Under the pieces are notes generated by a model, which was given only the letters and a program-made list of their open reading frames with translations, searched no databases and had not been told where the DNA came from. Both the position numbers and the translations under genes were made by a program. DNA of 64,000 nucleotides. Source: JANPLD01 sp964445765. Lineage in GTDB: Bacteria; Pseudomonadota; Alphaproteobacteria; Rickettsiales; UBA8987. The DNA is taken from NCBI GenBank assembly GCA_964445765.1, contig CAYULD010000001.1, positions 372,001 through 436,000 on the forward strand, given 5' to 3'. This document shows positions 51,685 to 61,326 of the stretch, one piece after another; the stretch's first letter is position 1; every line of letters starts with the position of its first letter.

Positions 51685-52008
51685 CTAAACTGAAAAACTA
51701 TTACCACAACCACAAGAAGAAGTTGCATTTGGATTTTTAATTTCAAAATTTGAGGCAGTTAAAGTTTCTACAAAATCAAATTGAGATCCTTCAAGCATTG
51801 AAAGCGAAGTTTCATCAAGCACAACTTTAACCTTATCATTACCAAATATTTTATCTTCTGAATTGAGATTTGTATCAAAATCAAATTTATATCGAAAGCC
51901 ATTGCAACCGCCACCATCAACTTGAATTCTTAAAAATGAATTTTGAGGCTCATCTTGCAAAAGATATTCAATTCTTTTTATTGCATTTTCTGTAACTGAG
52001 AAGGACAT
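51685..52008 (-). CDS. erpA: A-type iron-sulfur carrier (ErpA/IscA family)
   Basis: A-type carriers deliver Fe-S clusters to target enzymes. The 107-residue product has the three cluster cysteines in the invariant layout: Cys35 (GGGCNGFRYKF) and Cys99-x-Cys101 (SSCGCGNSF). ErpA versus IscA cannot be decided firmly; the GGGCNGF sequence and lone location lean to ErpA. The gene converges on the hisN-like gene (14-bp gap) and is divergent from dnaG. Confidence 0.85.
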   Translation of the reverse strand: MSFSVTENAIKRIEYLLQDEPQNSFLRIQVDGGGCNGFRYKFDFDTNLNSEDKIFGNDKVKVVLDETSLSMLEGSQFDFVETLTASNFEIKNPNATSSCGCGNSFSV

Positions 52009-52080
52009 TGATATAATAAAAATTTACATTAATAATATTAAAATAGGTTTAGAAAATAGCTAATTCAAGAATAAAATTAA

Positions 52081-53910
52081 ATGTTCTTTGATAAAACATA
52101 CATAAATAATCTTAAAAACAGGGTTAGTGTTGTTGATGTTGTATCAAAATATGTCTCTCTAAAAACCAAAGGAAAGGGAGAGTTTAAGGGTCTTTGCCCT
52201 TTTCATAATGAAAAAACCCCCTCTTTTTCGGTTAGTGATAGCAGAGGTTTTTATCATTGCTTCGGCTGTGGTGTGCATGGTGATGCTATAAAATTTCTTA
52301 TGGATCACAAAGGCTATAGCTACCCTGAAGCCATAAAAGAGCTTGCTTTAGAAGTTGGTATGGAGCTTCCCAAGTATTCTGAGCAAGATAAAATTAAACA
52401 GAAAAAAATTGAAGATTCTTATGAAGTGTTAGAGCTTGCAACTAAGTGGTTTCAAGATAATTTACAAAACACAAACGCTATACAGGCTAGAAAATACCTC
52501 AAAGATAGGGGCTTAACTGAAAATACAATTAAAAAATTTCGTATTGGCTATGCACCAGATGCAAAAGATAGCTTAAAAAAACATCTGAATAATTTAGGTG
52601 CAGAAAATTCTATCTTAATTGAAAATGGCTTATTGGGTGAAAGTGAAGATAAAAGCCAAACTTATGATAGATTTAGAGGGCGGATTATCTTCCCAATTTT
52701 TGATTCACAAAATAAAGTTATCGCCTTTGGTGGCAGAATTATTGATAAAAATGATAATGTTGCGAAATACTTAAACTCTCCAGAAACTGAGCTTTTTAAG
52801 AAATCTTATGTGCTTTATGGCTATAATTTTGCTCGTGATAAAGCCTACAAAAAAGAACAAATTATTATCGTTGAAGGCTATATGGATGTTATCGCAATGC
52901 ATCAAGCTGGCTTTGAAAACACCGTTGCCCCACTTGGCACAGCCGTTACTGAATTTCACTTAGAGCATATGTGGAAAATCTGTAAAGAGCCAGTTTTCTG
53001 CCTTGATGGAGATAGTGCTGGTTTAAGGGCAAGTAAAAAAACTGCTGAAAATTTTATAAGCAAATTAGAGCCGGGTTACTCTATGAAATTTGCCTTCCTT
53101 AAAGATGGCAAAGACCCTGATGAAATCATCAAAAATTTTGGCGTTAATGCAATGCAAAATAATATAAACAACGCACTAAATTTAAGTGATTTTCTATGGC
53201 AACAAAACTTGCAAGAATTCAACCCCAAAACCCCTGAAAAAAAGGCAGAATTTGCCGATAAAATGTATAAAATTGCTAAATCTATTGAAAACCCAATTGT
53301 TAAACAATTTTATCTTAATGAATTCAAAAATAGAGTTAATAAACTTATTTACGGCGAAAAGAGCAAAAATATTGTTACATTAAATACAGCTAAAAACTCC
53401 CACCTTAAAGAAAATACACTTAATAATCAAAAGGTTAACAAGTTTAAGGAAATGCTTTTATTTCTTGCCTCTAAAAACCCAAAATTGTTATATAACAACG
53501 CCGAAGAGGAATTCTTAACAAATCTCAGCTTTAGCAATAATTTACTTGAAAATTTACTAGATGAGCTTATAGATTTTCGCTTGAATTTTACATTTGAAGG
53601 GGCATCCAATAATGCTTTTATTGCACATTTAGCTGAAAAACAATTTTTTAGCACCATAGATTACTTGGAAAAAAGCCCCCTAAAAAGAGAATTCAAAAAC
53701 CTTGAAAGCTATGAAGAATTTTCTTTATGCTGGAATAAATTAATTTCAGAATATTATTTAAGTATTGCTGAGGAAGAATTTGAAAATGCTTTCAATGAAC
53801 AAGAAACAAGTGAAGAAAAATTTTTGAGGCTTCAAGAAAATATAGAAAAACTTAAACAAGAAAGAAATTACCATTCTTCTAAATTTGAAGAATTAACCAA
53901 CAGAGAATAA
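52081..53910 (+). CDS. dnaG: DNA primase
   Basis: DnaG makes RNA primers at the replication fork. The 609-residue product has the zinc-binding domain (Cys39, His42 in LCPFHNEKTPS; Cys60, Cys63 in YHCFGCG). The catalytic core includes FRIGYAPD and RFRGRIIFPI, and the Toprim motifs are IIVEGYMDVIAMHQAG and CLDGDSAG. The C-terminal helicase-binding part is diverged. Length is normal. It is followed by rpoD after 14 bp, the standard alphaproteobacterial order. Confidence 0.95.
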   Translation: MFFDKTYINNLKNRVSVVDVVSKYVSLKTKGKGEFKGLCPFHNEKTPSFSVSDSRGFYHCFGCGVHGDAIKFLMDHKGYSYPEAIKELALEVGMELPKYSEQDKIKQKKIEDSYEVLELATKWFQDNLQNTNAIQARKYLKDRGLTENTIKKFRIGYAPDAKDSLKKHLNNLGAENSILIENGLLGESEDKSQTYDRFRGRIIFPIFDSQNKVIAFGGRIIDKNDNVAKYLNSPETELFKKSYVLYGYNFARDKAYKKEQIIIVEGYMDVIAMHQAGFENTVAPLGTAVTEFHLEHMWKICKEPVFCLDGDSAGLRASKKTAENFISKLEPGYSMKFAFLKDGKDPDEIIKNFGVNAMQNNINNALNLSDFLWQQNLQEFNPKTPEKKAEFADKMYKIAKSIENPIVKQFYLNEFKNRVNKLIYGEKSKNIVTLNTAKNSHLKENTLNNQKVNKFKEMLLFLASKNPKLLYNNAEEEFLTNLSFSNNLLENLLDELIDFRLNFTFEGASNNAFIAHLAEKQFFSTIDYLEKSPLKREFKNLESYEEFSLCWNKLISEYYLSIAEEEFENAFNEQETSEEKFLRLQENIEKLKQERNYHSSKFEELTNRE

Positions 53911-53924
53911 AATATAATAAATCT

Positions 53925-56231
53925 ATGGCAAAGAATAAATTGAAAAATAATAAAAAATCTAAACCACAAGCAAAAGCTGTAACTAAGGCAAAAACAAAGC
54001 CAAAACTTAAAATTGTTGCAAAAGATGTCAAAAAATCAGTTAAAAATAAAGTAAAAATTAAAGAGGTTAAAGCTAAAAAGCCTATCCCTAAATCTAAAGA
54101 AATCATTGAAAAACCTAAGAAATTGAAAGAAGATGTAAATGCTGAAAAACAAACTCAAAGTAAAAAACAAAATTTGCCTGAAGTTAAAAAAGCCTCAAGT
54201 AAATTTGACAATATGGATACGACGCCCCTTAAAGGTGATTCTCAAGCGGAAAAGAAACGCAAAGCAGATCTCAAAAAAGTTTTAGATGAAACCTTGAAGA
54301 AACTATATTCCGTTGCAAAAGGCAGAAAAGCTATAACTATTGATGAAGTCAATAAGCATATCCCAAAAGATTTTATTGACCCAAACTTCATTGAAAAAAT
54401 CATTGAAGAAATGGCTAAGAAAAGCGTTAAAATTGTTGAAAAACCTGCCATTGAAGATGATATTGAAATTGCTCTTGAAACTGATGAAGTTGAAGAGGAA
54501 GTTATTTACTCTGATGAAAATAACCCTGAAACTGCTGAAGTTTCAACAGAAGGGCAAAAGCCTGCATCTGGCTCTCGTACTGATGATCCAGTTAGAATGT
54601 ATCTCAGAGAAATGGGAAGTGTAGATTTACTTTCTCGTGAAGATGAAGTTGAAATTGCTAAAAGAATTGAAGAAGGAAAGCACAGCCTTATTAGCGTTTT
54701 ATGCGAAAGCCCACTTGCTATGCGTGCTTTTATTTCTTGGTATAATGATTTAACAGGTGGTAAAATTTTACTGAGAGATATAATTGATGTTGAAACTGCA
54801 TACGCCAGAGAAATGGGGATTGTGCTTGGGGAAGACGATAGCGAAGGCTTTAACATTTCAAATGAAGAGCCTGAAGAAGTTTATACTGAAGCTAACGAGG
54901 GTGATGGCGGTGAAGGTGCAAATTCCGCCGCTCAAGCTGATGATTTTGATGATCTAGGTGCTAGTGTTTCCCTGCTTGCAATGGAAGATACCCTTAAACC
55001 AAAAATTATTGAGCTACTTGAAAATGCAGTAAATATTTGTAGCAAAGGCTTAAAATATCACGAAAATTTACTAAAACTAGCTCTTGATTGCAAAAAGCCT
55101 AATCCAAAAGATAAAGTTACTTACAAAAAACAAATTGAAAGCCTTGCAGATTTAATCAAAAAATTATTCCTCAGCGAAACTAGCCAAGTAAAAATTATTC
55201 AAGAACTTTATAAAGAAAATCAAAATTTACTTCGCTTAGAAGGCTCAATTAAAGAAGTTGCAGATAAATGTAAAATATCATTCTCTGATTTTCTTGAAAA
55301 ATATAAAGGCAATGAAACAAACCCAGAATGGCTTGATGATTTAAGAGAATTAAAAGATAAAAAATGGCAAGATTTTGCTAATATTTACTCTGATAAAATA
55401 ATCAGAATTAGAAAAGAAATAATTTCTATTGCTGAAAAGATGGGAACTGAAATTTCAGAATTCAAAACTATTGTTCAGCAAGTTCAAAAAAGCGAAACTG
55501 ACACCAAAAAGGCGAAAAAAGAAATGATTGAAGCAAATCTTCGCCTAGTTATTTCTATCGCAAAAAAATATACTAATAGAGGTTTGCAATTCTTAGATTT
55601 AATTCAAGAGGGTAACATTGGCTTGATGAAAGCCGTTGATAAATTTGAATATCGCAGGGGTTATAAATTTTCAACCTATGCAACTTGGTGGATTAGGCAA
55701 GCTATAACCCGCTCTATTGCGGATCAGGCAAGAACAATCCGCATTCCAGTGCATATGATTGAAACTATCAACAAAATTGTTCGTACATCTCGTCAAATGC
55801 TTGCAGATATTGGCAGAGAGCCAACACCTGAAGAAATTGCAAAAAAACTCTCAATGCCAATTGATAAAATTAAAAAGGTAATGAGAATCGCTAAAGAGCC
55901 AGTTAGTATGGAAACCCCAGTTGGTGATGATGATGGCAGCTTCTTAGGTGATTTCATTGAAGATAGTAATGCGGTTCTTCCTATTGATGCGGCAACTCAA
56001 GAAAATTTAAGGGAAGCAACAACTGAAATTCTTGCATCTTTAACCCCTCGTGAAGAGAGAGTTCTTAGAATGCGTTTTGGAATTGGTATGAATACTGATC
56101 ACACCTTGGAAGAAGTTGGCCAACAATTTTCAGTTACTCGTGAACGAATCAGACAGATTGAAGCAAAAGCATTAAGAAAGCTCAAACACCCATCTAGAGC
56201 TAAAAAACTTAAAGGTTTTTCAACAGAATAA
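53925..56231 (+). CDS. rpoD: RNA polymerase primary sigma factor
   Basis: RpoD directs RNA polymerase to housekeeping promoters. The 768-residue product is long, with a very Lys-rich N-terminal extension (residues 1-95) before the region 1.1-like domain. Then come region 1.2 (DDPVRMYLREMGSVDLLSRE), the non-conserved insert, and region 2 (NLRLVISIAKKYTNRGLQFL then FSTYATWWIRQAITRSIADQ). Regions 3 and 4.2 follow (TLEEVGQQFSVTRERIRQIE). The -10 and -35 recognition residues look standard, in agreement with TTGACA/TATAAT-like promoters in the window. It forms an operon with dnaG. Confidence 0.96.
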   Translation: MAKNKLKNNKKSKPQAKAVTKAKTKPKLKIVAKDVKKSVKNKVKIKEVKAKKPIPKSKEIIEKPKKLKEDVNAEKQTQSKKQNLPEVKKASSKFDNMDTTPLKGDSQAEKKRKADLKKVLDETLKKLYSVAKGRKAITIDEVNKHIPKDFIDPNFIEKIIEEMAKKSVKIVEKPAIEDDIEIALETDEVEEEVIYSDENNPETAEVSTEGQKPASGSRTDDPVRMYLREMGSVDLLSREDEVEIAKRIEEGKHSLISVLCESPLAMRAFISWYNDLTGGKILLRDIIDVETAYAREMGIVLGEDDSEGFNISNEEPEEVYTEANEGDGGEGANSAAQADDFDDLGASVSLLAMEDTLKPKIIELLENAVNICSKGLKYHENLLKLALDCKKPNPKDKVTYKKQIESLADLIKKLFLSETSQVKIIQELYKENQNLLRLEGSIKEVADKCKISFSDFLEKYKGNETNPEWLDDLRELKDKKWQDFANIYSDKIIRIRKEIISIAEKMGTEISEFKTIVQQVQKSETDTKKAKKEMIEANLRLVISIAKKYTNRGLQFLDLIQEGNIGLMKAVDKFEYRRGYKFSTYATWWIRQAITRSIADQARTIRIPVHMIETINKIVRTSRQMLADIGREPTPEEIAKKLSMPIDKIKKVMRIAKEPVSMETPVGDDDGSFLGDFIEDSNAVLPIDAATQENLREATTEILASLTPREERVLRMRFGIGMNTDHTLEEVGQQFSVTRERIRQIEAKALRKLKHPSRAKKLKGFSTE

Positions 56232-56322
56232 TTTTGTTAGATTTTAACAAATTTAATGTTGGTAAATTTTGCTATGATTGATTATAAATATTTGCAATTT
56301 TATACTCTCATAGTTTAGTTTT

Positions 56323-58158
56323 TTGATAAGAATTTTGAAAATCTTTTTTGTAATCTTAATTATGCTTGGCTGCTTTTCTAGTTATAGAAATGCCAAAGCA
56401 CTAACGCCACCTGCAAAATATAGTGTAAAATTAAGATCTGAAATATTTAGAGGTGCTGTTAACGGCAAGCCTAACTCAATAAAAAAAATCGCTTTTGGAA
56501 AATATAAAAATATTAATCATAAAGAAATAATCTTCACTAAGCCTAACCAAAATAATAATGAAGAAGAAAAAATTACAGAAGAGGAGGAAATTTCTATCAA
56601 ACCAAATGAAGTTTCAGAAATAAATGAAAAACTTGATAAAAAAGAAGTTATAAAAGCAAAAAAAGAAGCGGAAGAAATAATTAAAGAAGCCGAAGAAATT
56701 GAAGAAAAAGAAAATAAAGAGAAGCTAATAGTTCTATTAAAAAACTCAGTTAAGAAAAATGAAGAAATCTCCTATCAAGAAAATAAAAAAATTAATGCAA
56801 ATAACAATTATATTAATCTCAATAAAGAAGAATTGGTTCTAGCCACTAGTAATGAAGATTTGGGAAAACTTAGTTTTAGCTCTGATTCTAGCCCAATAGC
56901 CAAATTATTTTTAGCAGCTATTCAACATAAAATTCAAATTCCAGATGCAGAAAAAGAACCTGAAGATAAATTAAAACCAACAAAAATTTCTGCAATTAAC
57001 TTAATTAAAAAACCCCAAGCCCCTCAAAAACCAATAATTATAGAAGGGGTGGCGAATCGTGAATATGTTGTTAAAAGGGGTGATAGTTTTAGTGCTATCT
57101 TCACCAAAATGGGCTATGATGCAGGTTTTATCTTAAATCTATCTAAAATTTTGATTGTTGATGCAAACTTTAACCCTTCCAAAATTCAATTTGGTCAAAA
57201 ATTTATTTTTACTGAAAAGATTTCTAAGGATTCCAGAACCCTTATCTCTCTTCAAATTCCAAGTGGGCTTAATATTATAAAAGTTCAGAGAGATAAATCT
57301 GGTAAAATTCAAGTATTACAAGGTAAGCGAGAAGTTACCTCAAAATTTGAATATAAAAAATTTAATATTAGAGGCAATTTAATTGGCTCTGCTTCATCTG
57401 CGGCAGTTCCAAACAAAGTAATTGCTCAAATTTCAAGGGTTCTAGCTCAGAAATATGATCTATCAAGCCAGCTAAGTGCAAATGACTTAATAGAAATTTT
57501 ATTTGAAAAAATTCTTGATAAAAATGGCAAAATTATAGATTCAGGTAAACTAATTTATATTAGCGTTAAAGGCAGAGTTATTAAAACTGAAGCCTTTTCA
57601 TTTGATGTTTTGGGAAATGGTAAAAGTTTTGAGTTTTTTGATTCTAATTCGCAAGCCTTCAAAAAATCTATTACTAATAACCCGCTTAATGGCAGATATC
57701 GCTTAACTTCTGGCTATGGCTATAGAAGACACCCAGTTTTAGGCAGAAGAATGTTCCACGCTGGCGTTGATTATGGTGCACCAACTGGCACGCCAATTCC
57801 AGCTGCAGGCGATGGCGTAATTGTTAAAATGGGCAGATATGGTGGTTATGGAAATTATATTAGAATAAAACACGATGGCGTTTGGCAAACCGCTTATGGG
57901 CATATGAGCAGATTTGCTAGTGGTATGAGAGTTTGGCGTAAAGTTAGCAAAGGTGAAATTATTGGTTATGTTGGCAGCACCGGCAGATCAACTGGCCCTC
58001 ATCTTCACTTAGAAACTCTAAAATATGGCAAAGCCGTTGACCCAGTTAGGGCTGATTTACCTTCTGGCAGAAAACTCTATGGCAGGGAATTAGCAAGATA
58101 TAGAGGCGAAATGAATCGCATTAGACAAATTCTATCTGTAAGAAAAGCCAATGGATAA
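56323..58158 (+). CDS. M23 peptidoglycan endopeptidase with LysM-like region
   Basis: The 611-residue product has a signal peptide (IFFVILIMLGCFSS...NAKA) and a long Glu/Lys-rich disordered part (about 80-150). A LysM/opacity-associated-like domain (REYVVKRGDSFSAIFTKMGY, about 242-262) comes next, then a C-terminal M23 domain with complete zinc site: HAGVDYGAPTGTPI (His and Asp) and GPHLHLETLKYG. This is the architecture of MepM/NlpD-type cell-wall hydrolases that cut 4-3 crosslinks. The start codon is TTG at 56323 or 56335, with no ribosome-binding site visible. It overlaps pabB by 8 bp. Confidence 0.9.
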   Translation: MIRILKIFFVILIMLGCFSSYRNAKALTPPAKYSVKLRSEIFRGAVNGKPNSIKKIAFGKYKNINHKEIIFTKPNQNNNEEEKITEEEEISIKPNEVSEINEKLDKKEVIKAKKEAEEIIKEAEEIEEKENKEKLIVLLKNSVKKNEEISYQENKKINANNNYINLNKEELVLATSNEDLGKLSFSSDSSPIAKLFLAAIQHKIQIPDAEKEPEDKLKPTKISAINLIKKPQAPQKPIIIEGVANREYVVKRGDSFSAIFTKMGYDAGFILNLSKILIVDANFNPSKIQFGQKFIFTEKISKDSRTLISLQIPSGLNIIKVQRDKSGKIQVLQGKREVTSKFEYKKFNIRGNLIGSASSAAVPNKVIAQISRVLAQKYDLSSQLSANDLIEILFEKILDKNGKIIDSGKLIYISVKGRVIKTEAFSFDVLGNGKSFEFFDSNSQAFKKSITNNPLNGRYRLTSGYGYRRHPVLGRRMFHAGVDYGAPTGTPIPAAGDGVIVKMGRYGGYGNYIRIKHDGVWQTAYGHMSRFASGMRVWRKVSKGEIIGYVGSTGRSTGPHLHLETLKYGKAVDPVRADLPSGRKLYGRELARYRGEMNRIRQILSVRKANG

Positions 58159-59356
58159 TATAATTTCAAATTGTGAGAAAAATAATGAAAATTACGCCAT
58201 AGTTTATACTGGCAAAAAAGTCCCTTATAGTGAGGATAATTCGTTTATTTTGCATTCAGAAAATGCAATTATTAAAGCCGATAATTTTGAGGCTTTAGAA
58301 TTTTTTTTTAACAATAACCAAGTTAAAAATCTTTTCGGTTGGTTTGGCTATGAATTAAAAAATAAATTAGAAAATTTATTTAAAGAAACAAATTCTTTTA
58401 TAAATTGCGAAGATTTATATTTTTCTAATTTTTCTGATAAATCTTTTTTTAATTCTACAGATTTTCAAAAGTATTTTTTAGAGATTTCTAAAAATTATAC
58501 CCCGCCAAAAATCAAAAATTTTCAATCAAATATGAGTAAACACTCATATCTCAAAAAAGTTTCAGAAATTAAAAAATTAATTGAGGAAGGCGTTATTTAT
58601 CAAGCAAATCTTACTAGAAAATTTTATGGCGAATTTGCAGAAAAAATAAACCCACTAGAAATTTTTGCTAAATTAGTAAGTATATCCCCTGCACCATTTA
58701 GTGCATTTTATAAGGCCGGTGAAACTTATATTTTATCTGCAAGCCCAGAATTATTTTTAAGTTATAAAAATTCTGATAATAAAATTATTACTTGCCCCAT
58801 TAAAGGCTCAGCAAAGCCTAATCAAGCAAAAGAATTATCTAAAAGTAAAAAAGATATTTCTGAAAACTTAATGATTACAGATTTAATGAGAAATGATTTA
58901 GCAAGAGTTTGCAAATCAGGCAGTATAAAGGTTGAAAACCTTTTTGAAATTTCTGAGTTTTCTACAATTTCTCATATGTATTCAACTATATCTGGGTTAT
59001 TAAAAGATGAAAAATCTACCCTAGATATTATTAAAGCTACCTTTCCACCGGGTTCTATGACAGGTGCCCCCAAAATTTCTGCAATGGAAATTTGTTCTAA
59101 TTTAGAAAATATAAAAAGGGGCATTTATAGCGGAATTCTTGGCTATTTTGATGGTAATAACAGATCATCTAAAAAAATAGATTGTCAATTTTCAGTTGTT
59201 ATTAGAACAATAATAATTCAAGGTAATAAGTTTGAATTTCAAGTTGGCGGTGGCATAGTTTATGATTCTAACCCCGAACTTGAATGGCAAGAAACATTAA
59301 CAAAAGCCTCAGCAATTTCACAAACACTTGGTTTATCAGAGGTAATAAAGCTGTAA
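58151..59356 (+). CDS. pabB: Aminodeoxychorismate synthase component I
   Basis: PabB forms 4-amino-4-deoxychorismate for folate. The 401-residue product shows IYQANLTRKF, the key lysine motif CPIKGSAKP (TrpE has Ala in place of that Lys), and TDLMRNDLARVCKSGSIKVE. The active-site block FPPGSMTGAPKISAMEICSN and GIYSGILGYFD follow. This supports PabB over TrpE. There is no fused PabC domain. The start overlaps the M23 gene by 8 bp. It converges on the reductase gene with a 3-bp gap. Confidence 0.9.
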   Translation: MDNIISNCEKNNENYAIVYTGKKVPYSEDNSFILHSENAIIKADNFEALEFFFNNNQVKNLFGWFGYELKNKLENLFKETNSFINCEDLYFSNFSDKSFFNSTDFQKYFLEISKNYTPPKIKNFQSNMSKHSYLKKVSEIKKLIEEGVIYQANLTRKFYGEFAEKINPLEIFAKLVSISPAPFSAFYKAGETYILSASPELFLSYKNSDNKIITCPIKGSAKPNQAKELSKSKKDISENLMITDLMRNDLARVCKSGSIKVENLFEISEFSTISHMYSTISGLLKDEKSTLDIIKATFPPGSMTGAPKISAMEICSNLENIKRGIYSGILGYFDGNNRSSKKIDCQFSVVIRTIIIQGNKFEFQVGGGIVYDSNPELEWQETLTKASAISQTLGLSEVIKL

Positions 59357-59359
59357 ATC

Positions 59360-60373
59360 TTAATTTTTGGGAACGCCTTTAGAAGTTGAATATTCAAAGT
59401 GAAGTGGTTTACCAAAAACCCTCTCATATGCACTATGGCAAGCCATTGCGACTTCTGCAAAGCCACAGGAAATCAGTTTGAGCTTTCCTTTATAATTACA
59501 AATGTCACCAACCGCATAAATGCCAGAAATATTAGTTTGCATATTGTGAGGCTCTACTAATATATGGCTGTGATGTAAATTTAAGCCCCAATTTGCAATT
59601 GGCCCTAATTCCATCGCAAGCCCAAAGAAACATAATAAATTATCAGCAGAAATAGCTTTTTTGTTTTTGTCTAAATCTTCAACAATAACATTTTTTAATA
59701 TACCGCCCTCACCTTCTAAACTAGCTAATTGATAAGGTATTACGAATTCTAATTTACCTTTTTTCTCCCAATCTTTCATTTGCGAAACAGATTCAGGAAT
59801 GGCACGAAATTTATCCCTGCGGTGAATAACATAAACTTTATTAGCAACTGAAGATAAAATATTTGCCCAGTCCACTGCGGAATCTCCGCCGCCAGCAATA
59901 ACAACATTTTTACCTATAAAATCATTTTTACTGCGAACCATATAGGCAACTTTGCCAGAATTTTCATAATCATCTAAGCCAGAAATTGGCGGTTTATTTG
60001 GGCCAAAAGCCCCACAACCCGCCGCTATAATTATAACTTTAGCTTGAATATTTGTGTTTTTAGATGTTGTAACTTGAAAAGAATTATCATCAGAAATTTC
60101 TTTAACTTCTACCACCTGTTGCCCTAAATGATAAGTAGGAGAAAATGGGCTTGCTTGCTTTTCAAGATTTTTAATTAAATCTTCCGCAGATATTTCAGGA
60201 TAAGCCGGAATATCATAAATCGGCTTTTCAGGATAAAGTGCATTACATTGACCACCTATAAAATCTAAGGCGTCAATAATATGAGATTTCATACCAAGCA
60301 TTCCAGCTTGAAATGCTACAAATAGGCCAACTGGCCCTGCCCCTATAATACAAATATCTGTTTTAATAGTCAT
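59360..60373 (-). CDS. Ferredoxin/flavodoxin-NADP+ reductase, thioredoxin-reductase-like type
   Basis: The 337-residue protein has two dinucleotide folds: FAD in CIIGAGPVGLFVAFQAG and NADP in NVVIAGGGDSAVDWA. It also has IDALDFIGGQCNALYPEKPI and the closing ISGIYAVGDICNYKGKLKLI. It lacks the redox CxxC of thioredoxin reductase, which identifies the TrxR-like FNR group found in many alphaproteobacteria and Bacillus (YumC). It would supply reduced ferredoxin for Fe-S or other synthesis. ATG 60373 is preferred to the upstream start. It follows dedA by 19 bp. Confidence 0.9.
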   Translation of the reverse strand: MTIKTDICIIGAGPVGLFVAFQAGMLGMKSHIIDALDFIGGQCNALYPEKPIYDIPAYPEISAEDLIKNLEKQASPFSPTYHLGQQVVEVKEISDDNSFQVTTSKNTNIQAKVIIIAAGCGAFGPNKPPISGLDDYENSGKVAYMVRSKNDFIGKNVVIAGGGDSAVDWANILSSVANKVYVIHRRDKFRAIPESVSQMKDWEKKGKLEFVIPYQLASLEGEGGILKNVIVEDLDKNKKAISADNLLCFFGLAMELGPIANWGLNLHHSHILVEPHNMQTNISGIYAVGDICNYKGKLKLISCGFAEVAMACHSAYERVFGKPLHFEYSTSKGVPKN

Positions 60374-60392
60374 TTTATCAATAAATTTATAA

Positions 60393-61001
60393 TTATTTCT
60401 TCCTGTTTCTGTAATAGCGAAAAGTATAAACAGAGCCAAGAATTAACACAAAGCTAATTAAGCCAATTTTTACCCAGAATATATATTGCTGAATAAGCTC
60501 TTTATGCTCACCAACTAAATAGCCAACACCAAGCAATAAACCCATCCACAGCAAGCCACTAAGAAGGCAATAAAATAAATAAGTTTTTAGCTCCATTCTA
60601 GCTAAACCCGCCGGAAACCCAATATAATGCTTAACCGCTGGAAGTAACCTGCCAGTAAATACAGAAATTGCACCGTGATCTCTAAAATATTCTTCAACTT
60701 TATCAAATTTATCAGGCGACATCATAAAAATTTTAGGATATTTAAGAAATAGATTTCTGCCGTAATGATAGGCTATCCAATAATTAACATAACCGCCTGC
60801 AACTGAGCCTGCAACTGAGGCAAAATATACTAATATAAAATTCATCTTGCCTTGATGAACTAAATAACCAGCTGGAATCATCGTAACCTCAGCTGGAATA
60901 GGTACAAATGAGCTTTCAATAAGCGTCATAAAGAAAATGCCGATATAGCCAAGATGCTCAACTAAATTAAGCAAAAAATCTGTTACTTGAGATAAATCCA
61001 T
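60393..61001 (-). CDS. DedA-family membrane protein
   Basis: DedA proteins are inner-membrane transporters or flippases; some recycle undecaprenyl phosphate or other lipids. The 202-residue product has about five hydrophobic segments. The family motifs include FFMTLIESSFVPIPAEVTMI and SVAGSVAGGYVNYWIAYHYG. The functional arginine motif is FTGRLLPAVKHYIGFPAGLARM, shown here in two parts: FTGRLLPAVKHYIGF and PAGLARM. ATG 61001 is preferred over TTG 61010. It is followed by the ferredoxin reductase gene with a 19-bp gap. Confidence 0.9.
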   Translation of the reverse strand: MDLSQVTDFLLNLVEHLGYIGIFFMTLIESSFVPIPAEVTMIPAGYLVHQGKMNFILVYFASVAGSVAGGYVNYWIAYHYGRNLFLKYPKIFMMSPDKFDKVEEYFRDHGAISVFTGRLLPAVKHYIGFPAGLARMELKTYLFYCLLSGLLWMGLLLGVGYLVGEHKELIQQYIFWVKIGLISFVLILGSVYTFRYYRNRKK

Positions 61002-61127
61002 TAAATTCAATAGGTTATGTAGTTATTCAAAAATGCTAACTTTCAAATGCTTATAGGTTTTAATGTTTTTTTAGAAAAATAAAACTTATAAATTTGTAAA
61101 AAATAATAAATTATTTTCATTTAGCCT

Positions 61128-61156
61128 TTGACAGCTCTCTAAATCTAGCTTATAAA
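61128..61156 (+). promoter_or_regulatory. Strong sigma-70 promoter of rho with long leader
   Basis: TTGACA (61128-61133) and TATAAA (61151-61156) are exactly 17 bp apart, the best promoter match in the window. Transcription would start near 61163, giving a leader of about 165 nt before the rho ATG. Long leaders on rho genes are known to allow autoregulation by Rho-dependent termination. Nothing else was seen in the 325-bp gap between dedA and rho. Confidence 0.72.
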
Positions 61157-61326
61157 CATTACAAGTTTCACAAATCTTTGTGATTATCTTCTAAAACTAT
61201 CTTTTAGAATTCCTTTTAAGCAAAATTATACATAAATTTTATAACTTTGTTTAACAGCCTAAATCGCATTTACATTGCATTTAACTAATCAAAAAAAATC
61301 TAAATAATTTAATTATTTTACAAAAA

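Noticed and set aside
54340..54856. Overlapping ORFs inside rpoD in both strands
   Set aside because: They are caused by the Lys/Glu-rich composition of the sigma factor N-terminal region, and have no ribosome-binding sites or family matches.
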